61,370 bases of DNA from Microcoleus sp. bin38.metabat.b11b12b14.051. Lineage in GTDB: Bacteria > Cyanobacteriota > Cyanobacteriia > Cyanobacteriales > Microcoleaceae. Positions within the stretch are counted from its first letter, which is position 1, and each line of letters opens with the position of its first letter. Shown in pieces: positions 19,600-28,384 of the stretch. The DNA lies in the NCBI RefSeq assembly GCF_013299165.1, contig NZ_JAAFKD010000003.1, positions 1 through 61,370 on the forward strand. Reading direction: 5' to 3'. The position numbers were made by a program, and so were the translations under genes. The notes under the pieces are model-generated. The model was not told where the DNA came from, did no database searches, and saw only the letters and a list, made by a program, of their open reading frames with translations.

Positions 19600-19968
19600 G
19601 CAGTTGACAGTTGACAGTGGACAGTTGACAGTTGCATAACGGGAATCAAACCATTGATGCAGTACGGTATCAGCTCTATTCATGAAGTTATTTATGTCCT
19701 CACCGATGTGGCGGTTGCCATATTTGAAATTATTGATCATCGATCGCGCGATCGGCTGTAAACTTCGGTGCATCTCACTTTTGAAGAGGGCGAAGCATGA
19801 CCGCATATAAGTTATTAGTTATAATCCCATATTGACGGAGGTCATGCTTCGCCCCTACAAACATATTTGCCTTCATTGAGATGCACCCGTGAACTTCCTG
19901 TTAAATCTTGTGATCTATTGATTTCCTTAGTCTGCAACTGTCAACTGTCAACTGTCAACTGTCCACTG
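19600..19968. repeat. heptamer tandem repeats flanking a hairpin element
   Basis: CAGTTGA heptamers occur at about 19602-19636 and the complementary CAACTGT heptamers at 19935-19966. Between them, about 19769-19887, is an element with ends GGTGCATCTCA/TGAGATGCACC and internal arms GGGCGAAGCATGACC/GGTCATGCTTCGCCCC. It has the layout of a small non-autonomous hairpin element. Confidence 0.8.
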
Positions 19969-19969
19969 G

Positions 19970-20079
19970 TATACATCTAGTTGAGCGCGACTGATGGCAG
20001 CCTGAACTGCATCCGCATCGAATACATCTGCGATCGCAGGTTCCACACCTTATTCAGCTAAAGTCTCTGCTTTTTCTGG
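19970..20079 (-). pseudogene. fragment of an NAD-dependent epimerase/dehydratase-like gene
   Basis: The minus strand reads PEKAETLAE, a TAA stop, then GVEPAIADVFDADAVQ and AAISRAQLDVY in one frame. The GVEP.(I/V)AD..DA.AV..A...A..D pattern is that of the second strand region of NmrA/epimerase-type short-chain proteins. Only about 36 codons survive, with an internal stop, between repeats on both sides. It is a gene relic. Confidence 0.5.
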
Positions 20080-20230
20080 AGAACGGGTTTCCCTGCATTT
20101 CCCGTCAGCAACCGGGTTTCTCGCCTTTGCTGAGTCAGTCGTGAATTGGTCGATCGGTCTAATTACCCATAAAATTCACAGCAAATCGCCAAATTGCCCA
20201 AAAATATCAACCAACTTGTGGTAAAGTTTT

Positions 20231-21718
20231 GTGTCGATTGCTTTGCGTCAAGGCAATCTGCAAGTTCAGTTAAACGCGCTCACAGCTATGTTTTTGTTAC
20301 CGATTCTACCCTTAGCTCAGGCAATCCCGACACGTCCCGCCCGAGAACTGATCATCCAGCCAGAAGTCCCGCTACCCGAAAACGAACTGGATTTGCCACC
20401 GCAGCCAAGCAGCAGCCCGCTGAAAACTGTGACAATGCCCCAGCAAGTGCGCGTTTTGCCTGGACAACTCGACAACATCCCCGTTTTTAATAGCAATAGC
20501 CCAGAAGTTGTGCAAACCGAAGGCATTTTGCTCTCGACATTTCCGCAGTCAGCAAAACAAGTACCTGCTGCACATTTAAACTTTGCATTCAAAGGCAGAT
20601 TTGATATCTTCGCCCACCACATTGCTAAAGCTAAAAATCGTGCCGAAACTCGCACCTTATTTCAAGGGATTATTGTCTACAATCCCAACTCCGAACCTGT
20701 TACTTTAAATATATTGCAAGGAGCAACTTATTTAACTCGGCCGGATGCTTTGTTTGTCGATTTGCCGTCGTATTTAGAAAATCGATTCGGTACTGTGTTT
20801 GCGGGGCCTGGCAGCCGCATCACCAGCGATGTGTTGCGGGGGTACAGACAAAGCATTTTGCCGGCTGCGATCGAGATTCCGGCGAATCAGAGCCGAATGC
20901 TGATGAATTTGCCGATACCTGTGGGCAATGTCACGCCTGCTTCCAACGGGCGATCGACTTTGATGCGAGTGTCGAGCAGCAATTCGGTTTATGTGGCTAG
21001 TTTGGCGATGTTTGCTCCTCAAACTAAAGAAGGAGTCGAACAATATCCGACTTTAGAACAGTGGGAAAATATTTTAAACACCAAAGGTTTAGCGGGGCCG
21101 AGAGATTTGGCTCCCACTCCCACAGGCGAAAATCCGCTGCAAAAAATTTACGGGCGCGTGGCTGGAGTCGCTGAAGGTTCCCAATGGCAAGCTAAAATTA
21201 CTGACAATACGAGAACCGATTATTTAACTGTTCCCAAGCGCGGCGAGTCATTTTCCTATGCTTTGAGCACTACGGATACTGGTACTTTTGGGACTGGTCA
21301 AGTTCAAAGTGCTAAAATGTTAGCTCGGTATCCCGATACTGCTTATTTTGCTCACGGTAATTACGGAATTCAATACAATTTAACTTTTCCGCTTTATAAC
21401 AAATCTCGCGAGTCGCAATCTGTGAGCATTAGAATGCAAACACCGATTAAGGCAAATACAGAATCGGCGGGATTGATGTTTTACGATCCGCCGGAAAATA
21501 GGATATTTTTCCGAGGTACGGTGCGGGTGATGTTTAATGATGATTCGGGCAAAACTTTGACGCGCTACATTCACATTGTGCAGCGCCGGGGACAGCAGGG
21601 GGAAGCTTTGGTGAATGTGAATATGAAGCCGGGGGAACGCCGTTTGGTTCAGGTGGATTTCTTGTATCCGCCGGATGCGACGCCTCCGCAAGTTTTGACT
21701 GTGCGATCGAGTAATTAG
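20231..21718 (+). CDS. secreted DUF3370 protein
   Basis: This 495-residue protein starts at GTG with a hydrophobic N-terminus (LTAMFLLPILPLAQA) that looks like a signal peptide cleaved after AQA. The rest is beta-rich and contains VLPGQLDNIPVFNSN, YNPNSEPVTLNILQGATYL and LPIPVGN segments. It matches my memory of the cyanobacterial DUF3370 family, whose function is unknown. It is likely periplasmic or envelope-associated. No cysteine-rich or catalytic signature is visible. The gene is separated from its neighbours by relics upstream and a hairpin downstream, so it is probably monocistronic. Confidence 0.75.
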   Translation: MSIALRQGNLQVQLNALTAMFLLPILPLAQAIPTRPARELIIQPEVPLPENELDLPPQPSSSPLKTVTMPQQVRVLPGQLDNIPVFNSNSPEVVQTEGILLSTFPQSAKQVPAAHLNFAFKGRFDIFAHHIAKAKNRAETRTLFQGIIVYNPNSEPVTLNILQGATYLTRPDALFVDLPSYLENRFGTVFAGPGSRITSDVLRGYRQSILPAAIEIPANQSRMLMNLPIPVGNVTPASNGRSTLMRVSSSNSVYVASLAMFAPQTKEGVEQYPTLEQWENILNTKGLAGPRDLAPTPTGENPLQKIYGRVAGVAEGSQWQAKITDNTRTDYLTVPKRGESFSYALSTTDTGTFGTGQVQSAKMLARYPDTAYFAHGNYGIQYNLTFPLYNKSRESQSVSIRMQTPIKANTESAGLMFYDPPENRIFFRGTVRVMFNDDSGKTLTRYIHIVQRRGQQGEALVNVNMKPGERRLVQVDFLYPPDATPPQVLTVRSSN

Positions 21719-21790
21719 CGGTTAGTCAAAGGTTCGATCGGGCTAAAGTTCAATGACTCCGAAAGTTTGAGTCAAGCTGTGATTCAATCA

Positions 21791-21851
21791 GGGAGCGGAA
21801 GGGAGTCCGCACTACCAACGTGGATGCGGACTTGCTTTGCTGAGTGCTCCC
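21791..21851. terminator. hairpin between convergent genes
   Basis: The outer arms GGGAGC/GCTCCC and inner arms AGTCCGCAC/GTG..GCGGACT form a 61-base stem. It lies between the DUF3370 gene and the convergent FAD oxidoreductase gene and could end transcription from both sides. There is no U-tract, so repeat origin is equally possible. Confidence 0.5.
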
Positions 21852-21859
21852 GCTGGATA

Positions 21860-23440
21860 TTATGCAATGGCGTCGGCACCTACAAGAGTCTCGAATTGTG
21901 CTAATAGCGTTCCATCAGTATTGTTGTTAACTCCAAAAATTTTAGGTAATTGATTTGTTTGGGCGAGAACTTGTCTCACTTCTCGGTTAGATATATCTGC
22001 TAGATTTTTGTTATTTAAAATAGCATTAACGGCGGCGATACCGATACCTTGACCAACTGCGGCGTTGAATTCTACAATTCTGCCGACAGAACACGCAAAC
22101 CCTTCAAATCCAGAGCAGGGACTGACAACTGCCAGGTTAGGAATGTTTTTTATCAATGCGTGGCGGATGCCAATATTGAAGGTTGGCTGTTTGAAACTCA
22201 GGCTTTTAAACCACCCCAGACTGTTTGCTTTATCGCCAAGGCTCGGAATGCCTCCCCGAACATCAAAATGATAGCTAAATGTGCCGAGTGCCTCATTAGC
22301 AGGTACGCCACCAAGCAGCATTTGTGCGCCGGTTAAAGGTTCTACAACTCCCGTCACGTTCCCGGCGTGTCTGATATAAAGTTCTGAGGCAGAAGTAACA
22401 GAAGTAGCTCCCAAACTCTTCAGCCAAGTTGCTACAGATAGCATCTCTCTTTGCATATTAGCTGTGGGTTTGCTGCCGCTTCTGGCTAAGGCTTCTGCTT
22501 CGCTGCCGGTGACTGCAAATAACAGCGCGTTCCACGACAGTCTATCATCGGGAAGTATGGCGATATTTCCCTCATCTAAAATTATGCCGGTTTCAGGAAA
22601 AGATAGCTTTCTGCCTCTAAACGAGTGGTATGCTACAGACAGTGCGGGCGATCGCACATCGATGTAATCGTTCCCCGCCCACAGAGTTTTGAGGTTTCCT
22701 CTGGTGTCGATCATTTCCTGGCGCAGTTGTTCTGCTAGTTTGGCATCTTTACCCGCAGCGGCTAGCAAAAATTTTTGAGCCTCGGAATCAGCAAGGTTTG
22801 TGAAGCGTTTTAGATAAAGGTAATCGAGTTCTTTCAGTCTTCTGACACTGAGTCCTTGGGTTTCAAAAACTAGGGTGACAGGAAGTTCTGAGTTAGGCAA
22901 ACCAAAGGTTTCAAATCCATTCAGCTTTCGCACACCTGCCGCTTGAGCTAATTCGCCATTGACAGTGGCATCAATAAATTGTTTGGCTGCATAAACTGTC
23001 CCTGTCGAGGTAATTATGCTAGAAATTTTTTTGCCTTCTTTATTAACTGATTTAATTTCTACTTTGCTGAGGATTGCGACTCCTGCTTGTACCAGCATTG
23101 CTTTCAGCGCTGGACTGGCTTTGCGGGGGTCAAGGGCGATCGCGCTGACACCGGATTTTTGCAGGAGTTCTTGATAGATTGTCGGCGGTGAACCGAAGGT
23201 ATCTAAATTTAAAGATTGTTGCAGTTGTTGACTGATTTGACTTCTATCTAAATAAGCGAGTCCACCTCTGACTAAATGCCCGCCAATTCCTTCTTGCAAG
23301 CTTCCTTTAGACATCAGCAAAACTCGCGGATAAAGGTTTGTCCGGCGGCGGTATTCTCGGGCGGCTGAGATAACGGCTAGAACTCCTGGAACTTCATCAC
23401 CAAAGCAAATGATGTCGTAAGAACGCAAATTCATTAGCAT
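21860..23440 (-). CDS. FAD-dependent oxidoreductase (FAD_oxidored-type)
   Basis: This 526-residue flavoprotein has an N-terminal nucleotide-binding region (YDIICFGDEVPGVLAVISAA) in which the second Gly-rich position is altered, as in the FAD_oxidored (PF12831-like) group. The RVLLMSKGSLQEGIGGHLVRGG segment follows. Later motifs FIDATVNGELAQAAGVRK and a C-terminal FEGFACSVGRIVEFNAAVGQGIGIAAVNAIL fit the FAD-contact helices. The substrate is unknown. The start has AGAGG about 10 bases upstream. The gene follows the Uma2 remnant by four bases on the same strand. Confidence 0.75.
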   Translation of the reverse strand: MLMNLRSYDIICFGDEVPGVLAVISAAREYRRRTNLYPRVLLMSKGSLQEGIGGHLVRGGLAYLDRSQISQQLQQSLNLDTFGSPPTIYQELLQKSGVSAIALDPRKASPALKAMLVQAGVAILSKVEIKSVNKEGKKISSIITSTGTVYAAKQFIDATVNGELAQAAGVRKLNGFETFGLPNSELPVTLVFETQGLSVRRLKELDYLYLKRFTNLADSEAQKFLLAAAGKDAKLAEQLRQEMIDTRGNLKTLWAGNDYIDVRSPALSVAYHSFRGRKLSFPETGIILDEGNIAILPDDRLSWNALLFAVTGSEAEALARSGSKPTANMQREMLSVATWLKSLGATSVTSASELYIRHAGNVTGVVEPLTGAQMLLGGVPANEALGTFSYHFDVRGGIPSLGDKANSLGWFKSLSFKQPTFNIGIRHALIKNIPNLAVVSPCSGFEGFACSVGRIVEFNAAVGQGIGIAAVNAILNNKNLADISNREVRQVLAQTNQLPKIFGVNNNTDGTLLAQFETLVGADAIA

Positions 23441-23443
23441 TAT

Positions 23444-23737
23444 TTAATTACCTCTGGCGATCGCCATTTTTGCGATAGGACGCAATTCCTCCCGAGAAAA
23501 CCGTTTTACTCCTAAACTCAAGAAGGCATCAGGCACAATAGCAGGTTTTTTTGGGTGATGGTAAAGACCCATATCTATGCCAAAAAACCAGTCCATGCGT
23601 TCTGCCCAAAGTATGAGCAATATTGCTTTTAGCAATCCTGGAATTAATTCTTGAAGTTCGTTATCCACTGGTGTTTCGTCTGAGTCTGGTAGTTCGTCGG
23701 CTGAGGGCCAGTGCTTCGGAAAGTTGTAATCTAACAT
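23444..23737 (-). pseudogene. truncated Uma2-family endonuclease-like gene
   Basis: From ATG 23737 the 97-residue product MLDYNFPKHWPSADELPDS onward matches the N-terminal half of Uma2 (DUF820) proteins. It includes GLYHHPKKPAIVPDAFLSLGVKR, which holds the catalytic Asp of the PD-(D/E)xK core. Family members continue for another 100 residues with the ExK part of the site. Here the frame ends after FSREELRPIAKMAIARGN, so the second half of the active site is missing. GAGGAC precedes the start. An intact Uma2 paralogue of a different subtype is at 32036-32629. Confidence 0.7.
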
Positions 23738-23942
23738 GGTGGTTGTCCTCAAAACTCATTGATATTATAGCATTGAGTTGTTTAGCTATAATTTTGAATT
23801 GTGTGAAGATTTTAACGAACCTCGAAGGCGCGAAGGACGCGAAGGAAGAGAAGGAAGAAGATAGGCGATATTGAGTTATTTAATCTGAAATAATTTTTGT
23901 AAAATATCGGTTGAGAGTTGCGCGATCGACTAAACTATATCT

Positions 23943-24098
<156 letters not shown>

Positions 24099-24101
24099 AG
24101 T

Positions 24102-24860
24102 GTGAAGGCCAGAAATCGGAAATTGGTCAGCTTGGGATTGATGGCTGGCTTGAGTTGTTATCTTGTCCTAGCATCGGCAACACCGGCCGCAGCTATGCAC
24201 ATTTCGGAAGGTTTTTTGCCGGTGCAATGGGCGGCGTTTTGGTGGATGGTGGCGCTGCCTTTTTTTGTATTCGGTTTGCGATCGATCGCCCAAATTACCA
24301 AAGAACACCCGGAACTTAAATTATTACTTGCTTTGGCGGGTGCGTTTACTTTTGTGCTTTCTGCGTTGAAAATTCCTTCGGTAACGGGGAGTTGCTCTCA
24401 CCCAACGGGTACAGGTTTGGGTGCAATTTTGTTCGGCCCTTCGGTGATGGCTGTATTGGGGGCTTTAGTGCTGTTGTTTCAAACATTACTGCTAGCCCAC
24501 GGCGGCTTGACAACGTTGGGCGCTAATATGTTTTCGATGGCGATTGTCGGGCCTTTTGCTGCATATTTTATCTATCGATTGCTGTTGCGAACTGGCAGTC
24601 AGCGGGCGGCAATTTTTGGTGCGGCGGCTTTGGCAGATTTGCTGACTTATCTGACGACTTCGATACAATTAGCGTTAGCTTTTCCGGCAGCAACTGGCGG
24701 TTTTATGACTTCATTTCTCAAGTTTGCTGGCATCTTTGCAATTACTCAAGTTCCTCTGGCGATCGCTGAGGGATTGCTGACTGTATTGGTCTGGAATTGG
24801 CTACATTCTTACGGAAAGCCGGAGTTGGAAACTTTGAAATTATTGAGACAGGAGTCATAA
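24102..24860 (+). CDS. cbiM: cobalt ECF transporter substrate-capture protein CbiM
   Basis: This 252-residue membrane protein is the substrate-binding component of the CbiMNQO cobalt importer in the plasma membrane. A cleavable-looking N-terminus ([21 protein letters not shown]) is followed by [13 protein letters not shown], the metal-chelating N-terminal motif of mature CbiM. The typical [17 protein letters not shown] loop and several membrane helices follow. Control by the upstream cobalamin riboswitch supports cobalt over nickel as substrate. It starts at GTG, with cbiN four bases downstream. Confidence 0.93.
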   Translation: MKARNRKLVSLGLMAGLSCYLVLASATPAAAMHISEGFLPVQWAAFWWMVALPFFVFGLRSIAQITKEHPELKLLLALAGAFTFVLSALKIPSVTGSCSHPTGTGLGAILFGPSVMAVLGALVLLFQTLLLAHGGLTTLGANMFSMAIVGPFAAYFIYRLLLRTGSQRAAIFGAAALADLLTYLTTSIQLALAFPAATGGFMTSFLKFAGIFAITQVPLAIAEGLLTVLVWNWLHSYGKPELETLKLLRQES

Positions 24861-24863
24861 ATT

Positions 24864-25196
24864 GTGAATCAAAAACCTACCAAAAATCAGCAAGCTACTT
24901 CGCAACAAAATTGGCTGTTAGCGGTTGCAGTGATTGTTCTGGCAGCATTTCCTCTTATTTTTGTCCGGGGTGAATACGGCGGTACGGATGACCAAGCTAA
25001 GAAAGCAATTACCGAAATTCAACCGGGTTATAAACCTTGGTTCAATCACTTATTTGAGCCTGCTAGCAGCGAAATCTCCAGTCTATTGTTTGCGTCTCAA
25101 GCAGCGATGGGGGCGGGCGTAGTTGGCTACGTGATTGGGTTGTATAAAGGCCGATCGCAATCTGGGCAACAATCTGACAAGAAATCCTCGGAATGA
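24864..25196 (+). CDS. cbiN: cobalt transporter accessory protein CbiN
   Basis: This 110-residue small membrane protein has an N-terminal helix (WLLAVAVIVLAAFPLIFVRG), the periplasmic FGGTDDQA-type segment (here YGGTDDQAKKAITEIQPGYKPW) and a second helix (AAMGAGVVGYVIGLYKG). This is exactly the CbiN plan. It activates CbiM in the cobalt importer. It begins three bases after the cbiM stop and overlaps cbiQ by four bases, so the three genes are one translationally coupled operon. Confidence 0.92.
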   Translation: MNQKPTKNQQATSQQNWLLAVAVIVLAAFPLIFVRGEYGGTDDQAKKAITEIQPGYKPWFNHLFEPASSEISSLLFASQAAMGAGVVGYVIGLYKGRSQSGQQSDKKSSE

Positions 25197-25999
25197 ACCA
25201 TCAGATTGATAGTCTGGCTTATACAAATCGCTTACGGGGGTTGCCGCCAGCTCACAAACTATCATTTGCGATCGCCCTATTAATCCTGTCTCTAGTTTCC
25301 CATGTCGCGGTGCAGTTGTCGATCGCCCTTTGGTTGACAATCTGGATCGTTGTTTATGCAGGAATTCCCGCGAAACTCTATCTGCGCTTGCTGTTGCTAC
25401 CGCTGATGTTTTTGCTGACGAGTGTGCCGGCGTTGGCGATTGGTGCGGTTGCGGGCGATCGAATTCCGACAATTCAATGGGATATTTGGGAAGGTTGGGG
25501 GATTAACATCGGCAGTTTTTATCTGTATGTGAGTCGTATTGGCATATATCAGGTGAGTTTATTGTTAGCGCGCGCGATCGCATCCACAAGCTGTATGTAC
25601 TTCATCCTGTTGACAGTCCCATTTACCGAAATCTTGCAAATCCTCCGCAAACTAAGGTGTCCAGAGTTAGTCACAGAACTGCTATTACTAATGTATCGCT
25701 TTATTTTTAGCTTATTGGCGATCGCAGATGAAATTTGGATCGCCCAAAACTCCCGATGTGGCTATCGCACTTGGAAATTAGGAATGCACAGTTTAGGCAT
25801 TTTAATCGGGCAATTATTGCAACGAACATTAGTAAACTACCGTCAAGTTTCCCTTAGTTTAGCCTCGCGTGGCTTCAACGGAGAATTGCGCGTTTGGAAT
25901 TCCAACCCTTACAAACCTTCGCGCAGATACACATTTGAAGCTGTATTTGGCTGCACGGTTTTAACCCTGTTAAGTATTGTCAGGATACCCGGCGGTTGA
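25193..25999 (+). CDS. cbiQ: cobalt transporter transmembrane coupling protein CbiQ
   Basis: This 268-residue ECF T-component couples CbiM to the ATPase. It has several hydrophobic helices and the family motif FTEILQILRKLRCPELVTELLLLMYRFIF. The coupling helix region NYRQVSLSLASRGF lies near the C-terminus. The last residues (LSIVRIPGG) are encoded by the edge of a repeat. The DNA from 25951 on (CTGCACGGTTTTAACCCTGTT...) is copied again at 26127 and 26359, so the native 3' end has been remodelled or captured in the repeat. The expected ATPase gene cbiO does not follow; only repeats do. Confidence 0.88.
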   Translation: MNHQIDSLAYTNRLRGLPPAHKLSFAIALLILSLVSHVAVQLSIALWLTIWIVVYAGIPAKLYLRLLLLPLMFLLTSVPALAIGAVAGDRIPTIQWDIWEGWGINIGSFYLYVSRIGIYQVSLLLARAIASTSCMYFILLTVPFTEILQILRKLRCPELVTELLLLMYRFIFSLLAIADEIWIAQNSRCGYRTWKLGMHSLGILIGQLLQRTLVNYRQVSLSLASRGFNGELRVWNSNPYKPSRRYTFEAVFGCTVLTLLSIVRIPGG

Positions 26000-26830
26000 A
26001 ACCGCGGCGACACAAACAAAACCTGCCTCCGCAGGTTGAAGAATCCGCGGTTGAAATCATCTTATTTTCTTGAGTCCGCGGAGGCGGACATTGTTTATGT
26101 AGACGCGGTTTAAACCGCCGTGTCATCTGCACGGTTTTAACCCTGTTAAGTATTGTCAGGATACCCGGCGGTTGAAACCGCGGCGACACAAACAAAACCT
26201 GCCTCCGCAGGTTGAAGAATCCGCGGTTTTAACCGCATCTATACAAACACTCACGTGCTTCTGCAGGTTGAAGAATTGACCATTAAAATCATGTTTCTTT
26301 CTTGAGTCCGCGGAGGCGGACATTGTTTATGTAGACGCGGTTTAAACCGCCGTGTTATCTGCACGGTTTTAACCCTGTTAAGTATTGTCAGGATACCCGG
26401 CGGTTGAAACCGCGGCGACACAAACAAAACCTGCCTCCGCAGGTTGAAGAATCCGCGGTTTTAACCGCATCTATACAAACCAAACCTGCTTTCGCAGGTT
26501 GAAGAATTGACCATTAAAATCATGTTTTTTTCTTGAGTCCGCGGAGGCGGACATTGTTTGACAAGATGCGGTTTCAACCGCCGTGTCATCTCGGACATTG
26601 TTTATGTAGACGCGGTTTGAAACCATACGTCCGATCTTTCTTTCGTCCGCGGAGGCGGACATTGTTTGTGTAGACGCGGTTTTAACCGCCGTGTCATCTC
26701 CGACATTGTTTGACAAGACGCGGTTTCAACCGTACATCCCATCTTTCTTTCGTCCGCGGAGGCGGACATTGTTTGTGTAGACGCGGTTTCAACCGCCGTC
26801 TCATTTCGGACATCGTTTGTGTAGACTTAT
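25985..26830. repeat. dense cluster of GGCGGTTGAAACCGC / CCGCGGAGGCGG repeats
   Basis: About 850 bases consist of alternating arms. These are GGCGGTTGAAACCGCGGCG...ACACAAAC...CCTGCCTCCGCAGG, and the complement TCCGCGGAGGCGGACATTGTTTGTGTAGACGCGGTTT(C/A)AACCGCC. Longer duplicated blocks start at 25951, 26127 and 26359. No ORF with a recognisable product is present. It occupies the place where cbiO would be expected. Confidence 0.92.
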
Positions 26831-26932
26831 CAATATGACTTTTATGAACTAAACAAATGATTTTTATGAATTGACCTGACCAGAAACCTATTGAATAATA
26901 GTAATCAATAGCTGTTCAGTAGGAATCATTTT

Positions 26933-27829
26933 ATGAACAAAAGGCAACTCCAAAAAATACTTTATTTCTGCACCACCTTATTGACCATATTTCTAGTCAC
27001 AGTCACTCATGTAGCCGCTCAAGAAGTACCATTCTACTGGGAAAATATTAACGTCATCATCGACGTTCAGACCAACGGAGATATGTTAGTTACCGAAACC
27101 CAAAAATATGTATTCACAGCCGACTACAATACTGAACGATATCGCTATATTCCTTTAGGCAAAGTCGATGAGATTAAAGATGTCACCGTTGCCGAAAACA
27201 ATCAAATCATTGCCAGTACCACCGGGATTGATGAAAACAATCAACTTTGGATTCGTTGGCAACATCAATTAAAAGCACCAGAATCACATACTTTTGTCCT
27301 AAAATATCGAGTAATAGGTGGATTGCAACTAGATGGTCAGGATACTCAAGTTTATTGGAAAGCCATTTCATCCGGTCGCAAAGCCCCGATTAATACTGCC
27401 AAAGTTAGAGTTCAATTACCAGAAGCTTTGTCAGGTAAAGTTGTCTCGTTTAAAAACTTTGGTACGCCAGCTAGTCCTAGCCAAGTAGATGGTAAAACTT
27501 ATGAATTTGTCGCAAGTCAGCCTGTCCTACCGGAACAAGAATTAGAAGTGCAGATCGCATTTCCCCAGCCAATTCTTAATGTGCCTCAACCTCGCTGGCA
27601 AAAAACTGGCAACCAATCTCAATCTTCTTCGGAAGGAAGAGGTTTTCCTATAAGCTTTGCTCCTTTTCTAGCACTGTTAGTCTTGCTTTTCTTGAGCCAT
27701 GACAGTAGCAGTGGCGGTGTTTATAACAGTGGCGGTGGCGGTGGTGGTGATGATAGTGGTGGCGGCGGTGGCGGTGGCGGTGGCGGCGGCGGTGGTGGTG
27801 GTGGCGGTGGCGGTGGTGGCGGTGGTTGA
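26933..27829 (+). CDS. secreted/membrane DUF2207-like protein with poly-Gly tail
   Basis: This 298-residue protein has a signal peptide (LYFCTTLLTIFLVTVTHVAA, then Q). A beta-rich extracellular domain of the DUF2207 type follows (INVIIDVQTNGDMLVTETQKYVF, then RYRYIPLGKVDEIKDVTV). One C-terminal membrane segment (FAPFLALLVLLFLS) precedes a tail of about 40 residues that is nearly all glycine with a few Ser/Asp. Full-length DUF2207 proteins usually have a larger cytoplasmic C-terminal part, so this one is short. The tail is encoded by a GGTGGC repeat that can slip. The function is unknown. Confidence 0.7.
   Translation: MNKRQLQKILYFCTTLLTIFLVTVTHVAAQEVPFYWENINVIIDVQTNGDMLVTETQKYVFTADYNTERYRYIPLGKVDEIKDVTVAENNQIIASTTGIDENNQLWIRWQHQLKAPESHTFVLKYRVIGGLQLDGQDTQVYWKAISSGRKAPINTAKVRVQLPEALSGKVVSFKNFGTPASPSQVDGKTYEFVASQPVLPEQELEVQIAFPQPILNVPQPRWQKTGNQSQSSSEGRGFPISFAPFLALLVLLFLSHDSSSGGVYNSGGGGGGDDSGGGGGGGGGGGGGGGGGGGGGGG
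27710..27828 (+). repeat. GGTGGC/GGCGGT microsatellite encoding polyglycine
   Basis: About 110 bases of GGN codons, mostly GGT and GGC, end exactly at the TGA of the DUF2207 gene. Antisense frames give poly-His or poly-Pro ORFs, which are artefacts. Confidence 0.9.
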
Positions 27830-27851
27830 TATCCACGGAAATTACGCATCA

Positions 27852-27926
27852 CAACCAAAGAAACCGGGTTTTTACTTAATCTGTGGTTTGTAATTAAGTA
27901 TTGTCGCAAAAAACCCGGTTTCTGGC
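27852..27926. repeat. long inverted repeat with AGAAACCGGGTTTTT arms
   Basis: AAAGAAACCGGGTTTTTACTTAAT and its complement ATTAAGTATT...AAAAAACCCGGTTTCT flank a short centre. Similar AACCCGGTTTCT cores occur near 9365, 20090-20125 and 34370, so this is a dispersed family. Confidence 0.8.
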
Positions 27927-28093
27927 CACCCGCGCATCCACAACTATTGTTGATAATTCTCGTATTCTCGTTGGTTTAGCGGGCAATATTTGCATAAAGC
28001 CGATTCCCTACGGGATAGCTACGCCGATCGCACAATCTGTCCAAAAGTGCGATCGCCTTTCATTTATAACATTGGGCGAGAGATATCTTATAT

Positions 28094-28208
28094 CATGTCC
28101 GGTCAATTACCATAACAAAAAGGGTTCGTAGTACGGACTTCAGTCCGCAGCATGAGAGCGGACTGAAGTCCGCACTACAAACCTTACTTATTGCGCCACC
28201 AGACATGA
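28094..28208. repeat. nested hairpin element (TCATGTCCGGT outer ends, TTCGTAGT inner core)
   Basis: The outer ends TCATGTCCGG and CCAGACATGA enclose the inner pair GGTTCGTAGTACGGACTTCAG and its complement (28123-28183). It is the same composite layout as the element at 33989-34114. Confidence 0.85.
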
Positions 28209-28384
28209 TATCTCGCTAATTTTTGAGTACAATAATTCGCAATTTATGACAAAAGATTTTATAAATATGACTTTTATGAACTAAACCAATGACTTTTATG
28301 AATTGACACTCAAATAAATTAGTTTAATACTTATCTTAGTTAACAAATTTTCCGTACATCCTAGCTTAAATTAGGTAGAAAAAT

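Noticed and set aside
27648..27909. Poly-His and poly-Pro ORFs opposite the Gly-rich tail
   Set aside because: They arise from the GGTGGC microsatellite only.
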